From Gracilaria gracilis (Eukaryota > Rhodophyta > Florideophyceae > Gracilariales > Gracilariaceae), in the NCBI GenBank assembly GCA_030374805.1, contig JARGSG010000042.1:372001-436000 (forward strand): a stretch of 64,000 bases of DNA, given 5' to 3'. The notes beneath the pieces are model-generated. The model worked only from the letters and a program-made list of their open reading frames with translations. It made no database searches and was not told where the DNA came from. Below are positions 11,160-22,291 of the stretch, piece after piece (within the stretch, counting starts at the first letter, position 1; each line of letters opens with the position of its first letter). A program made the translations under genes and the position numbers.

Positions 11160-12548
11160 TCAGGATGTATTTTTACGTGAGATTGTTCTTGATGTGTGTG
11201 CATAGGTGGGTTTTATGATGGAGGCTTTCAATTCGTACTGATTGCCTGTCCACGGAGCTGTTGCTAGAGTGACCGGGGGATATTTTCTTGTGTCGATGAT
11301 GGAGCCTATCTTGGCCGTGAATGTGACCAGACCGTATCGGGTGGCTAGGTCATTTACCGATAGTAGGTTATGCTTGAGGTTGGCGTTGGCCACTGCGTAA
11401 CTTTCCATAGTGATGCTACTCCGTTTGGGTTGAATTGTTATTGTTCCATGGTGAGAGCACTTTCTCAGCTGTTTGGTAGCGGTGGTAGTCATGGTGGGAT
11501 TGGTTAGGGGTTGCATGGGAGGTGTTGGTCGTGTGAGATGTGTGGGATGTGCTCCGCTGTCGAGCATGAACGTACCCGTGACTTCTGTGCCAATTTCCGA
11601 TGTGACCTCGACTGGGGGTTGGGGAGGCGGGTTTTGTTGTGGAGGGAAATTTGGAGGGAAGCCTTGAGGGGGTGTAAGCTGAGGGTGATACTGAGGGTAG
11701 GGCCATGCGAGAGTGTAGTTGGCTTGTGGCGCTTGTTGTCTGTTTTTGGGGTGGCGGCTGTCCCTGCATTCGGCGTCGGAGTGTTGAGGTTTGATTCCAA
11801 GTGAGAGGTGGAATTGGCACGGTTTGCCCGAGAACACACGACGTGGGTGTTGGTTGTAATACTGACTGCTGTAGTTGGACGTTTGGCGTACGGGGCCATA
11901 GTCCCCGGTGAAGCTGGGAGGTTGTGACGCTGTATGTGTTGATCTGGTTACAGTTTGAGTGAATGCGTAGAGTTCTTTGAATTTTCTCGTGAAGTCCTTG
12001 ATGTCTGTAGGTTTGTGGGCTAGGAATTGAAATACGATGTTGGACAACGCTGCATTTCGCTTTAATCCTTCGATGAGAAATTCAACTGTTGTGGCTTCGT
12101 AGGCTATATTGGGATACTTTGCGGCAAGCATGCGTTGGCGGACCTCCTTGTGTTGTTTGATGTGGTCTGTAATATTGTTTTCGTCCGTGAACTGGATGCT
12201 TTCGGCCTCCGTTTTTAGAAACTTGTGATCCTCCTTCGTGGACTGGTTGATTTGGGCTAATACTCGTGTGATGAGATCATGGGGTGTGGGATCGTCATCC
12301 GGTACGAATATTTGTCCAAGTATATCTAGCGGGACACTACCGAGTATTGCTGTGGTCAACTTTCTCTTCTTCTGGGTATAATCTTTCAGCTGAGCTGGGT
12401 CGATTGGGATTGGTGGATTGGACACAAGACGGTCTCTCGCTTCTAGTGTGTCAGCACGGTTCTTGACAGCAAAGTACCAGAACGAATAATTGGCTGGGTG
12501 TAGTTTGGGGAGGGTAGGATAGCTTGAGGAAGCTTGTGTTGTATCCAT
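11160..12548 (-). CDS. copia Gag-protease
   Basis: A 462-codon open frame beginning MDTTQASSSYP 227 bases inside the 5' LTR. The first 210 residues have the UBN2-like copia gag pattern, including ANYSFWYFAVKNRADTLEA and LNIV-type helices. A degenerate Cys/His knuckle follows (C-x2-H...H-x4-C around CQFHLSLGIKPQHSDAEC). The retroviral-type aspartic protease active site is at FMLDSGAHPTH (DSGA). The middle is Pro/Gln-rich. The frame stops in what should be the region leading into integrase, so a frameshift near 11,165 separates it from pol. Confidence 0.85.
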   Translation of the reverse strand: MDTTQASSSYPTLPKLHPANYSFWYFAVKNRADTLEARDRLVSNPPIPIDPAQLKDYTQKKRKLTTAILGSVPLDILGQIFVPDDDPTPHDLITRVLAQINQSTKEDHKFLKTEAESIQFTDENNITDHIKQHKEVRQRMLAAKYPNIAYEATTVEFLIEGLKRNAALSNIVFQFLAHKPTDIKDFTRKFKELYAFTQTVTRSTHTASQPPSFTGDYGPVRQTSNYSSQYYNQHPRRVFSGKPCQFHLSLGIKPQHSDAECRDSRHPKNRQQAPQANYTLAWPYPQYHPQLTPPQGFPPNFPPQQNPPPQPPVEVTSEIGTEVTGTFMLDSGAHPTHLTRPTPPMQPLTNPTMTTTATKQLRKCSHHGTITIQPKRSSITMESYAVANANLKHNLLSVNDLATRYGLVTFTAKIGSIIDTRKYPPVTLATAPWTGNQYELKASIIKPTYAHTSRTISRKNTS

Positions 12549-12761
12549 GATGTGATGTTTGTGTTGAGTTGTGTCTTGTGGGATATGTGTGTCTTCTGAT
12601 GATGTGATGGCGTTGTTGTATAGATGTCTTGTGAGTTCGTCTGTCTCACGGGTGAGGTCTCGCCGGAGGCGGCGCCTGAGGCGGTTGTAGGTGTCCGTCT
12701 TGAAGTGGTTGTCGAAGAGTGGCGGTGTCGGTGAGGTGGTCGAGTGTCGTGCGCAGGTGCG

Positions 12762-12775
12762 TGCGGCCCATAACC
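12762..12775 (-). promoter_or_regulatory. copia primer-binding site, half-tRNA(iMet) type
   Basis: Directly after the LTR the minus strand reads GGTTATGGGCC. That is complementary to the anticodon stem-loop of initiator tRNA-Met (GGCCCATAACC), not to the tRNA 3' end. Drosophila copia is known to use the same site with a cleaved half-tRNA primer. Position and sequence both fit, so first-strand synthesis is inferred to start from an iMet half-tRNA here too. Confidence 0.75.
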
Positions 12776-12869
12776 TGTGAGGAAGAGCCTCTGGCCGGAG
12801 CCGTTCACTTCGTGAGCTCGCTCATCTGGTGCTTATCTAGTGGAGTGTCTACTGTAAGGCTGATTGACA
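12776..12869 (-). repeat. copia 5' LTR, 94 bp
   Basis: Ninety-four bases, starting TGTCAATCAG and ending CCTCACA on the minus strand. This is very short for a copia LTR. It is bordered by the gtcag duplication on the outside and by the primer-binding site on the inside. Confidence 0.9.
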
Positions 12870-12874
12870 GTCAG

Positions 12875-14049
12875 GGCTTCAGCTTCAAGCTTGACATCGA
12901 GCTTGATGAAAGAGACTTTTCGGATTTTTCGCATCTTTCGTAACTGGCTCATGCGCATTACACGAACTACACGTCGTCTATGAGTCAAGCTAGTATTAGA
13001 TGGAGGACGAATACCACGCAACACAAGGGTACACGTGTTACAACATATATATACTGTGCTTCAAACACCTGTATCTTCGATCGAAGCCGGGAGAGAAGTG
13101 GTTTCAACGCCATTCCCCACGCCAGTCACGAGTCGCGACTCACGACTATCTAAACTTTACGACATTAGAGCGTCATCGGCCATCTCGGAGGTACAGTTCC
13201 ATACCAAGGACAGCTCCAGGGCGTATTTCGTTTCATCTGTCTTCGAATTTCAATTCAACCTGGAGCTAATGAGGCAGTTCGTGGCCCTGCAAGACTCATT
13301 TCTTCATCTCTCCCGACATGTGGATCAAACACTCCGCTCGTTCATCGATGCGCTCACTTACGTTTCTTTCCAGTCAATGGTTGTGGTTCACTCTCTACAA
13401 CCCACAATCTGTAGATTAAAGCGGTTCTTGGGTGTTGGTTCCCACAGAATCTCAAGTGTTTCCAAAACACCGCAAACAACGGAAAAAGGGATTACCCATG
13501 GAAGACACTAAAACCTGGCATCCACTTTTTGTCTACCTCTTCGTTGTATTATCGCTTGCAAATGCTCACGAAAAGACAAATATTACTCGAAATCTGCCTC
13601 AAACATCCTTGTCACCACTTGTGCGATTTCACTGTTTCTACTTTTCCAGCACCCACTGTACCACTTTGTTTTTTCTGCCGTAGAATTGAATTTCAACTCT
13701 GACTCGCCATCGTTTGAAGCCCCATTTGAACATTATGAAAAGAAACAACTTTTGGCATCGAAGTCTATTTTAGAGGTCTGAACGGTTTACTTGATTCGTG
13801 TTTTTTGTAAGTCTCTGTTGACGGCGAGTAAAGTTCGATTCGTGTGGACGCTCATTCTGACCGAAACAAAAAGTAAAAGATTGAGAAACGGATGGAATAG
13901 TAAAAACAGTTTAATGTTGAGGAAGGCTTTTAAACTAATGTTTCTGGGCATCATGAAAATATAAATTCAATTGAGATTTACAGAGAAGAAACAAGATGGC
14001 GTTCAACACAGAAACGAAGAGAAAACTAAGCACACTTGCATCTTCAGAT
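12875..14049. other. No supported gene
   Basis: Sequence between the copia element and repeat R1. A 158-codon open frame (13,035-13,511, +) shows no family motif; the rest becomes AT-rich after 13,680. No RNA gene seen. Confidence 0.45.
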
Positions 14050-14205
14050 GTTTAAGATTTCTCTTGGCCCAATAGAAAGACTGTAGTGCAAAGTCAGACC
14101 AAAGAAACACACGAAAATGTGGGATAGCTGAGCAAACATTGCACCTTGCGGGATGGGTTCGTAAATCAAGTGTAAAATAAAAACCAATCGTCTTGACAAG
14201 CCAAT
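14050..14205 (-). repeat. Repeat family R1, partial copy
   Basis: On the minus strand this matches the repeat at 46,085-46,440 and the split copy at 22,085-22,291/37,352-37,450. Shared landmarks are a cttgtcaagacg block, an acccattcc-like block, gctcagctac and a tttgcactacagtcttt block, in the same order and spacing. Similarity is moderate, so this is an old copy. Confidence 0.6.
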
Positions 14206-14365
14206 CAAAAACAACGAACAGCTAAAAAGTAAGAATTGTAACTGTCCTTACTCAAATGTGTCGGAAAAACTCCCAAAACACAAATCGTAGCTTTCAAGCG
14301 TCGACTTCGCTGTTACAAGTTACGCATTTCAAATTATCTTTGTCGAAAAGAAAAGGTATACATCT

Positions 14366-16309
14366 CAGCTCCAAGGAATGCCTGAGCTAGTCATCCATCT
14401 ACATATAAGATATTCACGATCTCGATCTAACTGCACCTCGTCAGAGTACATCATTATCGAATACTACTCAAACCTGTCGAATTCGTACATCCCACCAAAA
14501 CCGGACATCACTGCAAATCCAAGACTTTCCACTCAATTGTCCCAGATGATTTCCGGGACAGTTCCTGGAACACGCTCGTTATCCTCCACTTCAATACTAT
14601 CACGGCCTTGCAGTTTCAACATTGCGTCGACAGCCTGCTCTCGTGCTGCACTTTGCGTGGCTAAGCGCCTACGTTCAACACGACTAGCTTTTAAGTGCTC
14701 GAACAACGTCTTGCGTCGCGGGGCAAGAGACAACAAATGTCGAAGCTCAGCGGCGCTCTCAACGCAGCGCGATCCATGCGACCGAGCATTGAGGGCCTGG
14801 AAAACACTTGCCGCCGTCAAATATCTACCAAATTCCGTGGTAACTTTCACAGTTCCAGATTCATCTACTTCTGTCTCCTGGACAAGCGAGCGGGCATTCT
14901 TCAAGTACGTGTCGATCAGAAACTGTACTGTTATCTGTTCCTTTTTTCCATTGCTATCAAGAAAAACAGAGTCTCCTAAAGCCCCGGGACACGGAGAGCC
15001 TCGCTCGTGGACCCAATTTCCTGTCTTCGAAAATCCAATTCGAATGTTGGAGAACAGCAGTGATTCCGACAATGCAACCGTGATGCAGTAGGCTACGTCA
15101 AACACATCGATGACATTGCGTGTACGAGACATGCGATGAACCTCCCGCTGAACAAAGGACTTATATGCGCCAAATACACCAACGTCCAATGGTTGCAATA
15201 CATGGCTTGTTTGCGACGGGAGAGCTTGCACAATCACTCGATTCTCCTTCAAGAAGCTGAGTGTTTTGTACTGCACATGTCCTCTATATCCGTCCAGGAG
15301 TACCAACAAATGCTTACCAACAGCACGAAGCTCAGTAGTCTCCAGTACGAATTGCTGAGCCCAGTCGTGAAATATACCGCTATCTACTCCCGGAATATCT
15401 CTCTGATACAGGTAACAGGGAGGAAGGAAATCATGAAGCGTCTGCAGCTTTCCATTCATAAACCTGTAGTGAGCTCTCTTACCCCAAAAGACAACAACCG
15501 GCTTCCATGATCTGCCGTCAGCAGATACTACTGGCATAACCGTAACTCGTTCATTTGCCCCCTGACCCTCACGTTTTTCTGTATTAGCACAGAATCCTTG
15601 CCGGCAACCCTTTTTCGGAGGCTACGCCCAAGAATCTTATTGATCGATGAACCAGATTCATCAATGTTGAAAATGCGTCTTGGATCCACAATGTGGTAAC
15701 GGTCGATGAGGCTTTCAAGTATTGCAAAATGCCTGGCTATTTTCTCAGTAATGACTTCGGCGCGGTCCTTCTCTACGATCCGTACGTGCAGAAACTTCAA
15801 CTGATGACGCATCAGAAACCGAGTCAACCAACCCTTTGAAGGGCGATTGTTCTCAAATCCGATGCGCAGCTGGCTATCGGACGAGAGCGAATCAACATAG
15901 GATTCGACGAGATCACACACCCCCACTTTCGTTAGCGGTGTATTGTTGTCCGCAAAGTACTGGATGGACCCCACCAGGGATAGCTCTTCTTCTTTGGTGA
16001 ATGCAGTAGGGCGACCAGGGTCACGCAACGGTACATCGACATCCAAGTAGTGCTTTGGATGCGCAAACGGGTTCATTTCGATCCATAGATTGTACCAGCG
16101 AAGAATACGGTGCTCCGGGATGTTGTACTTTTTCTCAAGTTTCTCAAAAGAGGTAGACTGCTGGAACTTCTCGAACAAGGCTTGCTGTAAAATCAAACGA
16201 AGTTCTGAGGGTGGGATAAAGTCCGTCATGGTGTCGTGGAGGAGTATGGGTTTATCGCTCTGAGTTGTTGTCTTTATCTGATGCTGTACCTTAGATAGCG
16301 TTGGAGCTG
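14366..16309 (-). mobile_element. Second pogo/Tc5-like DNA transposon (ends tentative)
   Basis: A transposase gene defines the element. Possible ends are the short inverted repeat CAGCTCCAASG at 14,366-14,376 and 16,299-16,309, giving a 1.94-kb element with the gene centred in it. The repeat is only about ten bases and I see no clear target duplication, so the limits are uncertain. Confidence 0.45.
14533..16229 (-). pseudogene. DDE_1 transposase (pogo/Tc5/CENP-B type), one frameshift
   Basis: Starts MTDFIPPSELRL at 16,229 and runs in two frames (16,229-15,528 and 15,537-14,533), together about 565 residues. The N-terminal half has the CENP-B-type HTH pattern, with RDPGRPTAFTKEEELSLV followed by GWLTRFLMRHQLKF. 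Catalytic residues are visible: RRIFNIDESG (first Asp), LLVLLDGYRGH (second) and SHVLQPLDVGVFG (third). The frameshift falls at a C5 run (15,558-15,562) just before the VSADGRSWKPVVVFWG strand, so decay and homopolymer error are both possible. The C-terminal 150 residues have no known motif. Confidence 0.88.
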
Positions 16310-17981
16310 CAGTTTTGGGATCAAACAGTCACAGGAACCGTGTTCTGCGTTCTTTTATACTGCTTCTGGGTTGTCAGAATATGTGAAGGACTTCTACGCA
16401 GTTCTGGTGCTTTGACCTGTTTCCAGTTTGATGATTCAGTAATTACATAACTAGATCTCATTTGGGGGGTTGCAGGAGATAGTGGTTGCGACAAAGTAAC
16501 GACGAAAGCTAGAAAAACAGTAGCAAACTTTTGTGAGTTGTGAATGCTGCGGGATGTGGCCAGTCCGAACATAGGATGAGCGGACGTTTGTGGACGGTTT
16601 GAGTTCGCGGTTTCTGGTGCTGTCACATTTGGTCGTAGTGGGACCTAAAGTGTGGACATAGTGCAGCGATTTGTCCTCTCTGCGCGAGAGGTGTCTGACC
16701 TCGAAAGAAGCTGTGGTGCCGAATGTGACATTACACAGTGAAGTTGTCAAATGAATCTCTTGTTTTTTCTCGCGTTCTGTGTCATTACGTTTTCTCTACC
16801 ACTTCAGAAAGAGCGAGACAATTGCGGTCATATGTCTTGCCGTGAAACGGTGTAGCGTGCAGATTTTCAGCACCGGGAAGAGAAGCTGCCCAAGATGGGG
16901 CCCAAATGTCGATGATTATGAAACGACACATTAAAAATGTGGCGACACTTTTGATAGAGGTCAGTTAGTAATACATCGAAAAAAAATGTTGATGACGTCA
17001 CCGAAGCAAAACAAGATTCAAAAAATTGAAATTGCAGATTGCAAAGTGCAAGTCCAAAAAAAGTTGAGAGCAAATACGCAACACATAGTCAACAACACCT
17101 GTTAAAAAGCGATAAGAACAGTAAAAACAAACATTTTAAAAAAGCTCTATAGGTGGCATATTGTGCTGCTGCCTTCACGAGTTGAAAGAATAGTTCTACT
17201 CAAGAGCCCAACTCTCGCCAAAGAAAATATCGTGCATCAAAAGTTCCTGAGTCAGAACCAAACACTCAATTGTTCCTCTTTACTTTACCTGGACTGCCCG
17301 ATCTCAAACACCTAACTAGCGGTGATCGGCAGTTCTGCACAGTACTTTGATGACTTAATAAATAGATTGCTAAAAATAATCTAATTAATTCCCAATAATA
17401 GCGGCCTGCATACGTAAAAATGTATTATCGTACTCACTTCCACGGCACTCATAACAAAGAAAAATTGGAATTCTTTCAAAATACAGTACAGGGTGAAAAC
17501 CCAGTCAGAATTCCCTTCCCTGAGTTGTATGTTCTTTACACTCCCTATGACTCGCATCCGCGGTGAACTTTGCAATGACGCGATGCTCTTCAGATATTTC
17601 AGACAGAGACATTCCTCCAATCGTATGCAAAAGTAAGGTGAGCATTGATATAATCTTCCGGATCCGTCACGAGACCAACCTAATATGCCGAAACGTACCG
17701 TTTCTAGTAAGTGAACGGTAAACTTCTTCTGTAATTATGTCGCACAATGCGTTAGAGTTCCTTGAGCGCAACAACAAGAAATCAATAGCTGCCGCGTGTG
17801 ACCGTTTCGGAGGCGTAGCGGATGCTAGTGTGCTTCTCGCAAAACGGGACAACCTGGCGCACGCAACCGAAAAGGGTAGAGTGTGCAACATTTGCCTGGG
17901 GTCGAGAATGAGTGACGGCACTACTTTTCATTCAGACGGCGGGTAAAAAGACGAAAAAGTAGATGATGCAGACCTTAACAT
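16310..17981. other. No supported gene
   Basis: Mostly AT-rich DNA without coding signal. A 69-codon frame at 17,737-17,946 could be a remnant of the gag/protease region of the gypsy element that follows, but shows no diagnostic motif. I find no LTR for that element here. Confidence 0.4.
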
Positions 17982-20900
17982 CTATGTGGGTGAGAACTTC
18001 ATTCAAGACCTAAGAAATGTACTCGAACTTCGTTTGAAGGACGCAAGGCGTGAAGGAATGAGTGCAGAGGGAGCTAAAAACACTTTCACAGTTGTTCGAA
18101 GAGTACGAGGATGTCTTTTGACTCCGTACTGGAAAGGGGGAGCGCGCGAGGATAGAGTTTATGCGTGTGCGACTCGATGGCCGCAAGAATCCAATCAAGG
18201 TCAAGCCGCGGCGATACGCGGCGCCGCAATGCCTTTGGATGGAATAGTACCTGCAGCGTCTGGTTGACATGGGTTTGTTTACAGAGAATGTCATTGCAGA
18301 CTGGCATGCGGCGCCGCTTATAGTTCCAAAACCCAACTCAAGGTCTCCTTTCAGAATGACAATCGACTTGTTACCGGTTAATGCTGCAACCACTAAGGAA
18401 TCTTGACCAATGCCTAACCTAGATGCAGAAGTGTTGGATTTCGCAGGGAGTCAGGTCTTCGCGCGCCTTGAAACTGTCAGTGGATTCTGGCAGCTCTCTC
18501 TTGTGGGTAAAAGCCGGGAACGGAAAGAAAGAACACAAACCGCGCCAGCGGATAGGCACACAAGGTGTTCCGCCTGGCTCCCTATTGGGGCAGAGCAATG
18601 GCAAAACCCTCCGATGAGGCTGACACGTGCCGGGCGTAACTCTGGGCGGCCTCTTTCTGACTTACAGACGGAGGTTGAGGGTGGCAATTGGGCTGCCAAA
18701 AGGATGGAATCCACTGGGTGTGGCGTATCCTGTAACAGAAAAGGCGAGCTAGAAGGTAGCAAAACGAGCCGCACTGTGGAGCACAGACTCGTGAGAGCGG
18801 GAAATAATCCCGAGACAAGAAGGGCAAACCTGTACAACAGGGCGAGGTGTAACGAAGCCGTAAGACGGGAAAACAGAAAGAGTGTACGAAAGAATGATGA
18901 ATAAAAGGCCGAAACGACGGATCGGTGCTTCTCAGTAACGGAGGTGGATAGCGTGTCCGGATAAGCGGTTGTGTTCCCCGGGAATACAGCAGAAGACCGT
19001 GCGCAAGCGGAACTCAAGCTAAAGCCAAGGCCTCGTTGAGGTTTACTTCCCGTACATTGACGGCAAGTGCTGCCACTTATATACGGCTGACAAATATCAC
19101 TAAAATATCTAAGTACCCGGCACGCCGGCCAACGCTACCTACGTGTACCTCCGCGGCACTCTTGCAACGGCGCATCCGGTAATCAGGCGCGGGCACACAC
19201 GTGTCACGCTAATCCTACCCTTCATAGGCGGATCCCTAATCCGGGCCAAATAGGCAAATAGACTTCATAATAGTAGGAAGCTCAGGCGAAAATAACAACG
19301 GATATATGAGTGGCATCCCCCTCAGTCCCTCCAAGGGCAATTGCTCTGCACCTCTACACCCAGATTCGTATGCAGTATGTGGTATATTGACTCCACGAGG
19401 AATCATAGCCTCAAGGTGGGTGCTTTTTGGACTAGCTAACGCTGCAGCTCATTTCCAGGGCAATGTTGAGCCGTTGTTCAGAACCATTCCGAACCACATG
19501 AAAGCCTGGATGGATGATTTCAGTCTGCACGCTACGGAAGAGAAATAGTTGCTCGTTTTGCTGGAGAAGTGTTTTCTCACATGCAGGGAGTAGAACCTCT
19601 TCTTGTCAGCCCGGAAATCGGAGTTTCACGTAACTGAAATTCGATGATGTTTTAGGCGTATATCTTGGGATGCACACACAATAGAGCCGAACAAAACTAG
19701 TGGTTTGAAGGACATGAACATGCCACGAACTGTGGAGGAACTAAATCAGTTCGTTTACTCTTGCAGGTAGACTTCAAGGGCTATTCCAGACTTTGCGGAA
19801 GAGATTGCGCCCCTCACCCAGATACTTGAAGAAGCGTACGCTGGGGCAGGTAAACGCACTATCAGAGCAATCAAAAACATCTCATTGATAATTCTGTCAT
19901 GGAGCAGCGCGCGGGAGGCAGGTTTTGTGGCCATTCAAGAGGCACTGCGGAACCCAGTGAAGCTAGCGTACCCTGATCATAACAAGGTCATTTGCGTATA
20001 CACAGACGCCTTCGAGCTCTATTGGTCGGCAGTGGTCACTCAAACGGACGAAGAGCAGTTAAGCCTGGAGATAGAGAAGCAGCGGCACGAGCCGCTGCCA
20101 TTTCTCGGATCGGAGTTCAAAAAAGCAGAGACGACATGGAGCACGTTTGAGAAGGAAGCTTACGCTATATTCGGGACGTTCGAGCAGCTCGACTATATGC
20201 TTCTTTGCGGATCTGAGGTCCATGTGTTCACGGACCATAGGAACTTACTGTTCGTGTTGGCACCATATGCGTTCGTACCAGCGCTGGGGAGACACATAGT
20301 ATCCGAAGTCCAGCGATGGGCTCTGTTTTCGTCCCAATGCAGCTACCTTATCGAAAACATTAATGGGTTAAGGAATTTCTTCGCCGACATACTCACACGG
20401 TGGCTCCGGGGGTATCGATAGGAAATTCCGATCGCAAGGACATGCAGTTTTGTGACAAGAACCTCACGAACTGTACCTAACAGTGACGAGATGGAGTGGC
20501 CACCTTAGAGCTCATCAAGGAGGAGTGGTCCAACTACCACAACGAAGTGCCGAAACACGCCTTACAGGACAATGATGGAATTGTGAAGGAGCAGGGAGTG
20601 ATCTGGGTCCCACCCAGTTCAAGAATCCTACAGCAGACACTAATCATCATCGCGCAATGTGTCACAGTGGGTCATAGAGGAAAGGACGCCACAGAGAGCT
20701 TGGCGCATGAGCAATCTATTTGGAACACATTCGAGGCGGACGTAAGTGACTTTGTCGACAGCTGCCTACACCGTCTGATGCCCCGAACCGGTAAAGTGAT
20801 CCCACGGCCGCTTGGAATTGCGTTCCATGGCTTGCAGCCAGACGAGGTAGTTCACTGCGACTTTTCGTACGTGGGAACTAAAGTGAACCATTAGAGGCAA

Positions 20901-21779
20901 AAACTGGTCCTCAAGGACGATCACTCTGGAGACGTTTGGCTCTATGCTACTAGAGGAGCCACCGGAAGCGCGAATGTGGAAGTGCTTTCAATCTGGGTGG
21001 GTGAATTCGGATGTATGGAGCGGCTCATAACGTAGGAGGGAAATCACTTTCGCAATGAGGCTTTGCGGTCCTTCTCCCATTCGTTTCATGTGCGCCATCA
21101 TTTTACGACAGCGTACTCGCCGTTGGCGAATAGAACTGTTGAATGCGTGTGTCGAGAAATGCTGCGACAAACCAGGGGACTACTCAGTGAATATAAGCTG
21201 AGTCCAAAGGACTGGCCAGCCGTTTCCTAGTGCATTCAGAGCGTTCTTAACCAATCACCACTTAAATGCTTAGGTCTCCGACACAAAATCACGCTAAAGG
21301 TCTACCGAACGCCACTGGAGGTGTTCGCGGGGCAGAAGCGGAGAACACCCTTGATGAGAGCACTAATGATTTCGGCATATCAAAATGCCAGGTCTGCAGA
21401 CTTTGTGCAGCTTCAGAGGGTCGTCCGAACTGATGAAGTTGAAAGAGCCCTGGTAGATATGCATCGAGAGGTCAATAAAAGTGTCGAAAAATTCAGGCGT
21501 AGAAAGATTGAGAAACACAACGAACGAACCTACGTGTTACAAATCAACTTCCATGCTCGGGATTTTGTGCTTGTAAGATGCTGGAATGAGCGCGATGACA
21601 AGCGCTCCTCTATCTGGACGGGCCCAAGAAGAGTATTGCAAGTTGAAGGCACGCATGTTTTCATCGTGCAGAATCTGGACGACGAAGCAAAGCAAGAGGT
21701 CGTGCACGTGCGAAGAATGATGCTCTATCGCGCTGCACATGAGAACGTTGCCGTTGATGAGTCATTCTTGCATATTTGA
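17982..21779 (+). mobile_element. Ty3/gypsy element 1, decayed pol without clear LTRs
   Basis: Remains of a gypsy pol gene on the plus strand. Reverse transcriptase is recognisable in pieces: KVKPRRYAAPQ and FRMTIDLLPVNAAT near 18,200-18,400, MPNLDAEVLDFAGSQVFARL at 18,410, then WMDDFSLHA (YxDD box) at about 19,510. RNase H follows with VYTDAFELYWSAVV, FTDHRNLLFVLAP and a terminal ADILTRW (19,885-20,421). Integrase has VGHRGKDAT, EVVHCDFSYVG and a DDE-core remnant (20,496-21,200). A C-terminal GPR/chromo-like part (WTGPRRVLQVEGTHVFIVQN) ends at 21,779. At least eight stops or frameshifts show a long-dead copy. A solo LTR interrupts it at 18,502. Confidence 0.85.
18502..19350. mobile_element. 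Solo LTR inserted in gypsy 1 reverse transcriptase
   Basis: An 849-bp block with TG...CA ends (tgtgggtaaaag ... gctctgca). It splits the conserved FWQL..HPDSY motif of gypsy 1. The flanks are tctct and cctct, a 5-bp target duplication with one change. Deleting the block plus one copy rejoins the codons for the motif in frame. It has no coding content of its own and holds a tatatac box near 19,079, as expected of an LTR promoter. The parent family is not otherwise present in this window. Confidence 0.75.
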
Positions 21780-22084
21780 AATTCTAAAACTGGCGAATTT
21801 CCAGAACTGCAAATTTTGAATGTCAAACTAGCACACCAAATACGTATTTCCTCATATCTAAGCCAAATATGGGAAAAAAATTGGAAAAAGTCACCAGATA
21901 TTCGGTGATCGAAACTGGCAATTTTGAATGTGAAATTCCATTTTCGAGAACACAGACGTCGGCTCCTTGACTAGGAATATTCATCCACCTCGTGAAGCCA
22001 ACAGCACGACTTGCCGCCACTAGTGCGTGTGTTACCAGTGTTTTTGTACTGTTCTGGTCGCTGTTTAACAGGTGTCGCTCATGC
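21780..22084. other. No supported gene
   Basis: Short AT-rich spacer between the end of gypsy 1 integrase and repeat R1; it may contain the 3' end of gypsy 1, but no repeat partner is visible. Confidence 0.4.
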
Positions 22085-22291
22085 CGACTACGGGTGTTGC
22101 TCGTCTGCTCTTGCCCCATTTTTTCTTTCTGGTCTCGCATACTGCAGTCCACGGTGCCACTCTTGTGAGGACCATCCTGCTTGGGTGACGTCATCGATTC
22201 ACCTCACGGTGTACTGCTACAATTCCGACTCCTCAGCTCCTTGCCGCCCTCGCTTCGCTCGTCGAGACGGTAATTCCCGGTCTCACACCCG
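22085..22291 (+). repeat. Repeat family R1, left half, interrupted by gypsy 2
   Basis: Matches the plus-oriented version of the repeat at 46,085-46,440. Both contain tgacgtcatcgat, then an actcctc block, cgctcgtc.agacgg and ggtct.ac.ccc. It breaks exactly at the LTR of gypsy 2; the continuation of the repeat is found at 37,352. The conserved TGACGTCA palindrome is a CRE/bZIP-type site and suggests that R1 is itself an LTR or promoter-bearing element. Confidence 0.65.

Larger units (their letters stand above)
6389..11160 (-). pseudogene. copia pol: integrase, reverse transcriptase, RNase H (broken)
   Basis: Pieces of one pol gene in successive frames. The integrase zinc-binding part (WHLRMNHANPSKL ... 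CSACNEAK) lies at about 10,797-11,099. The integrase core with FRNDNAKEY is at 10,540-10,776 and its C-terminal part at 9,950-10,473. Reverse transcriptase begins with FDIKSAYLHE and LKGNLYGSPPAA (to 9,538) and continues in another frame through IDDFLV, the YxDD-type catalytic loop, near 9,410. RNase H has VYSDADFANAKDRKS at 8,645-9,007, is cut by the pogo-like insertion, and resumes with MLADIFTKPIHRDRF at about 6,480. At least three frameshifts and some stops make it non-functional as it stands. Confidence 0.88.
6251..12869 (-). mobile_element. Ty1/copia LTR retrotransposon, complete ends, decayed coding
   Basis: A full-length copia element on the minus strand. The terminal repeats begin TGTCA and end CACA (minus-strand sense), and the element is flanked by a perfect 5-bp target duplication, gtcag, at 6,246-6,250 and 12,870-12,874. 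Internal order on the minus strand is gag, protease, integrase, reverse transcriptase, RNase H, the copia order. A 2-kb pogo-like transposon (6,559-8,600) interrupts RNase H; without it the element is about 4.6 kb, a normal copia size. Several frameshifts and stops in pol show it cannot make a complete polyprotein now, although the two LTRs differ at only one base over the shared 91 bp. Confidence 0.93.
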
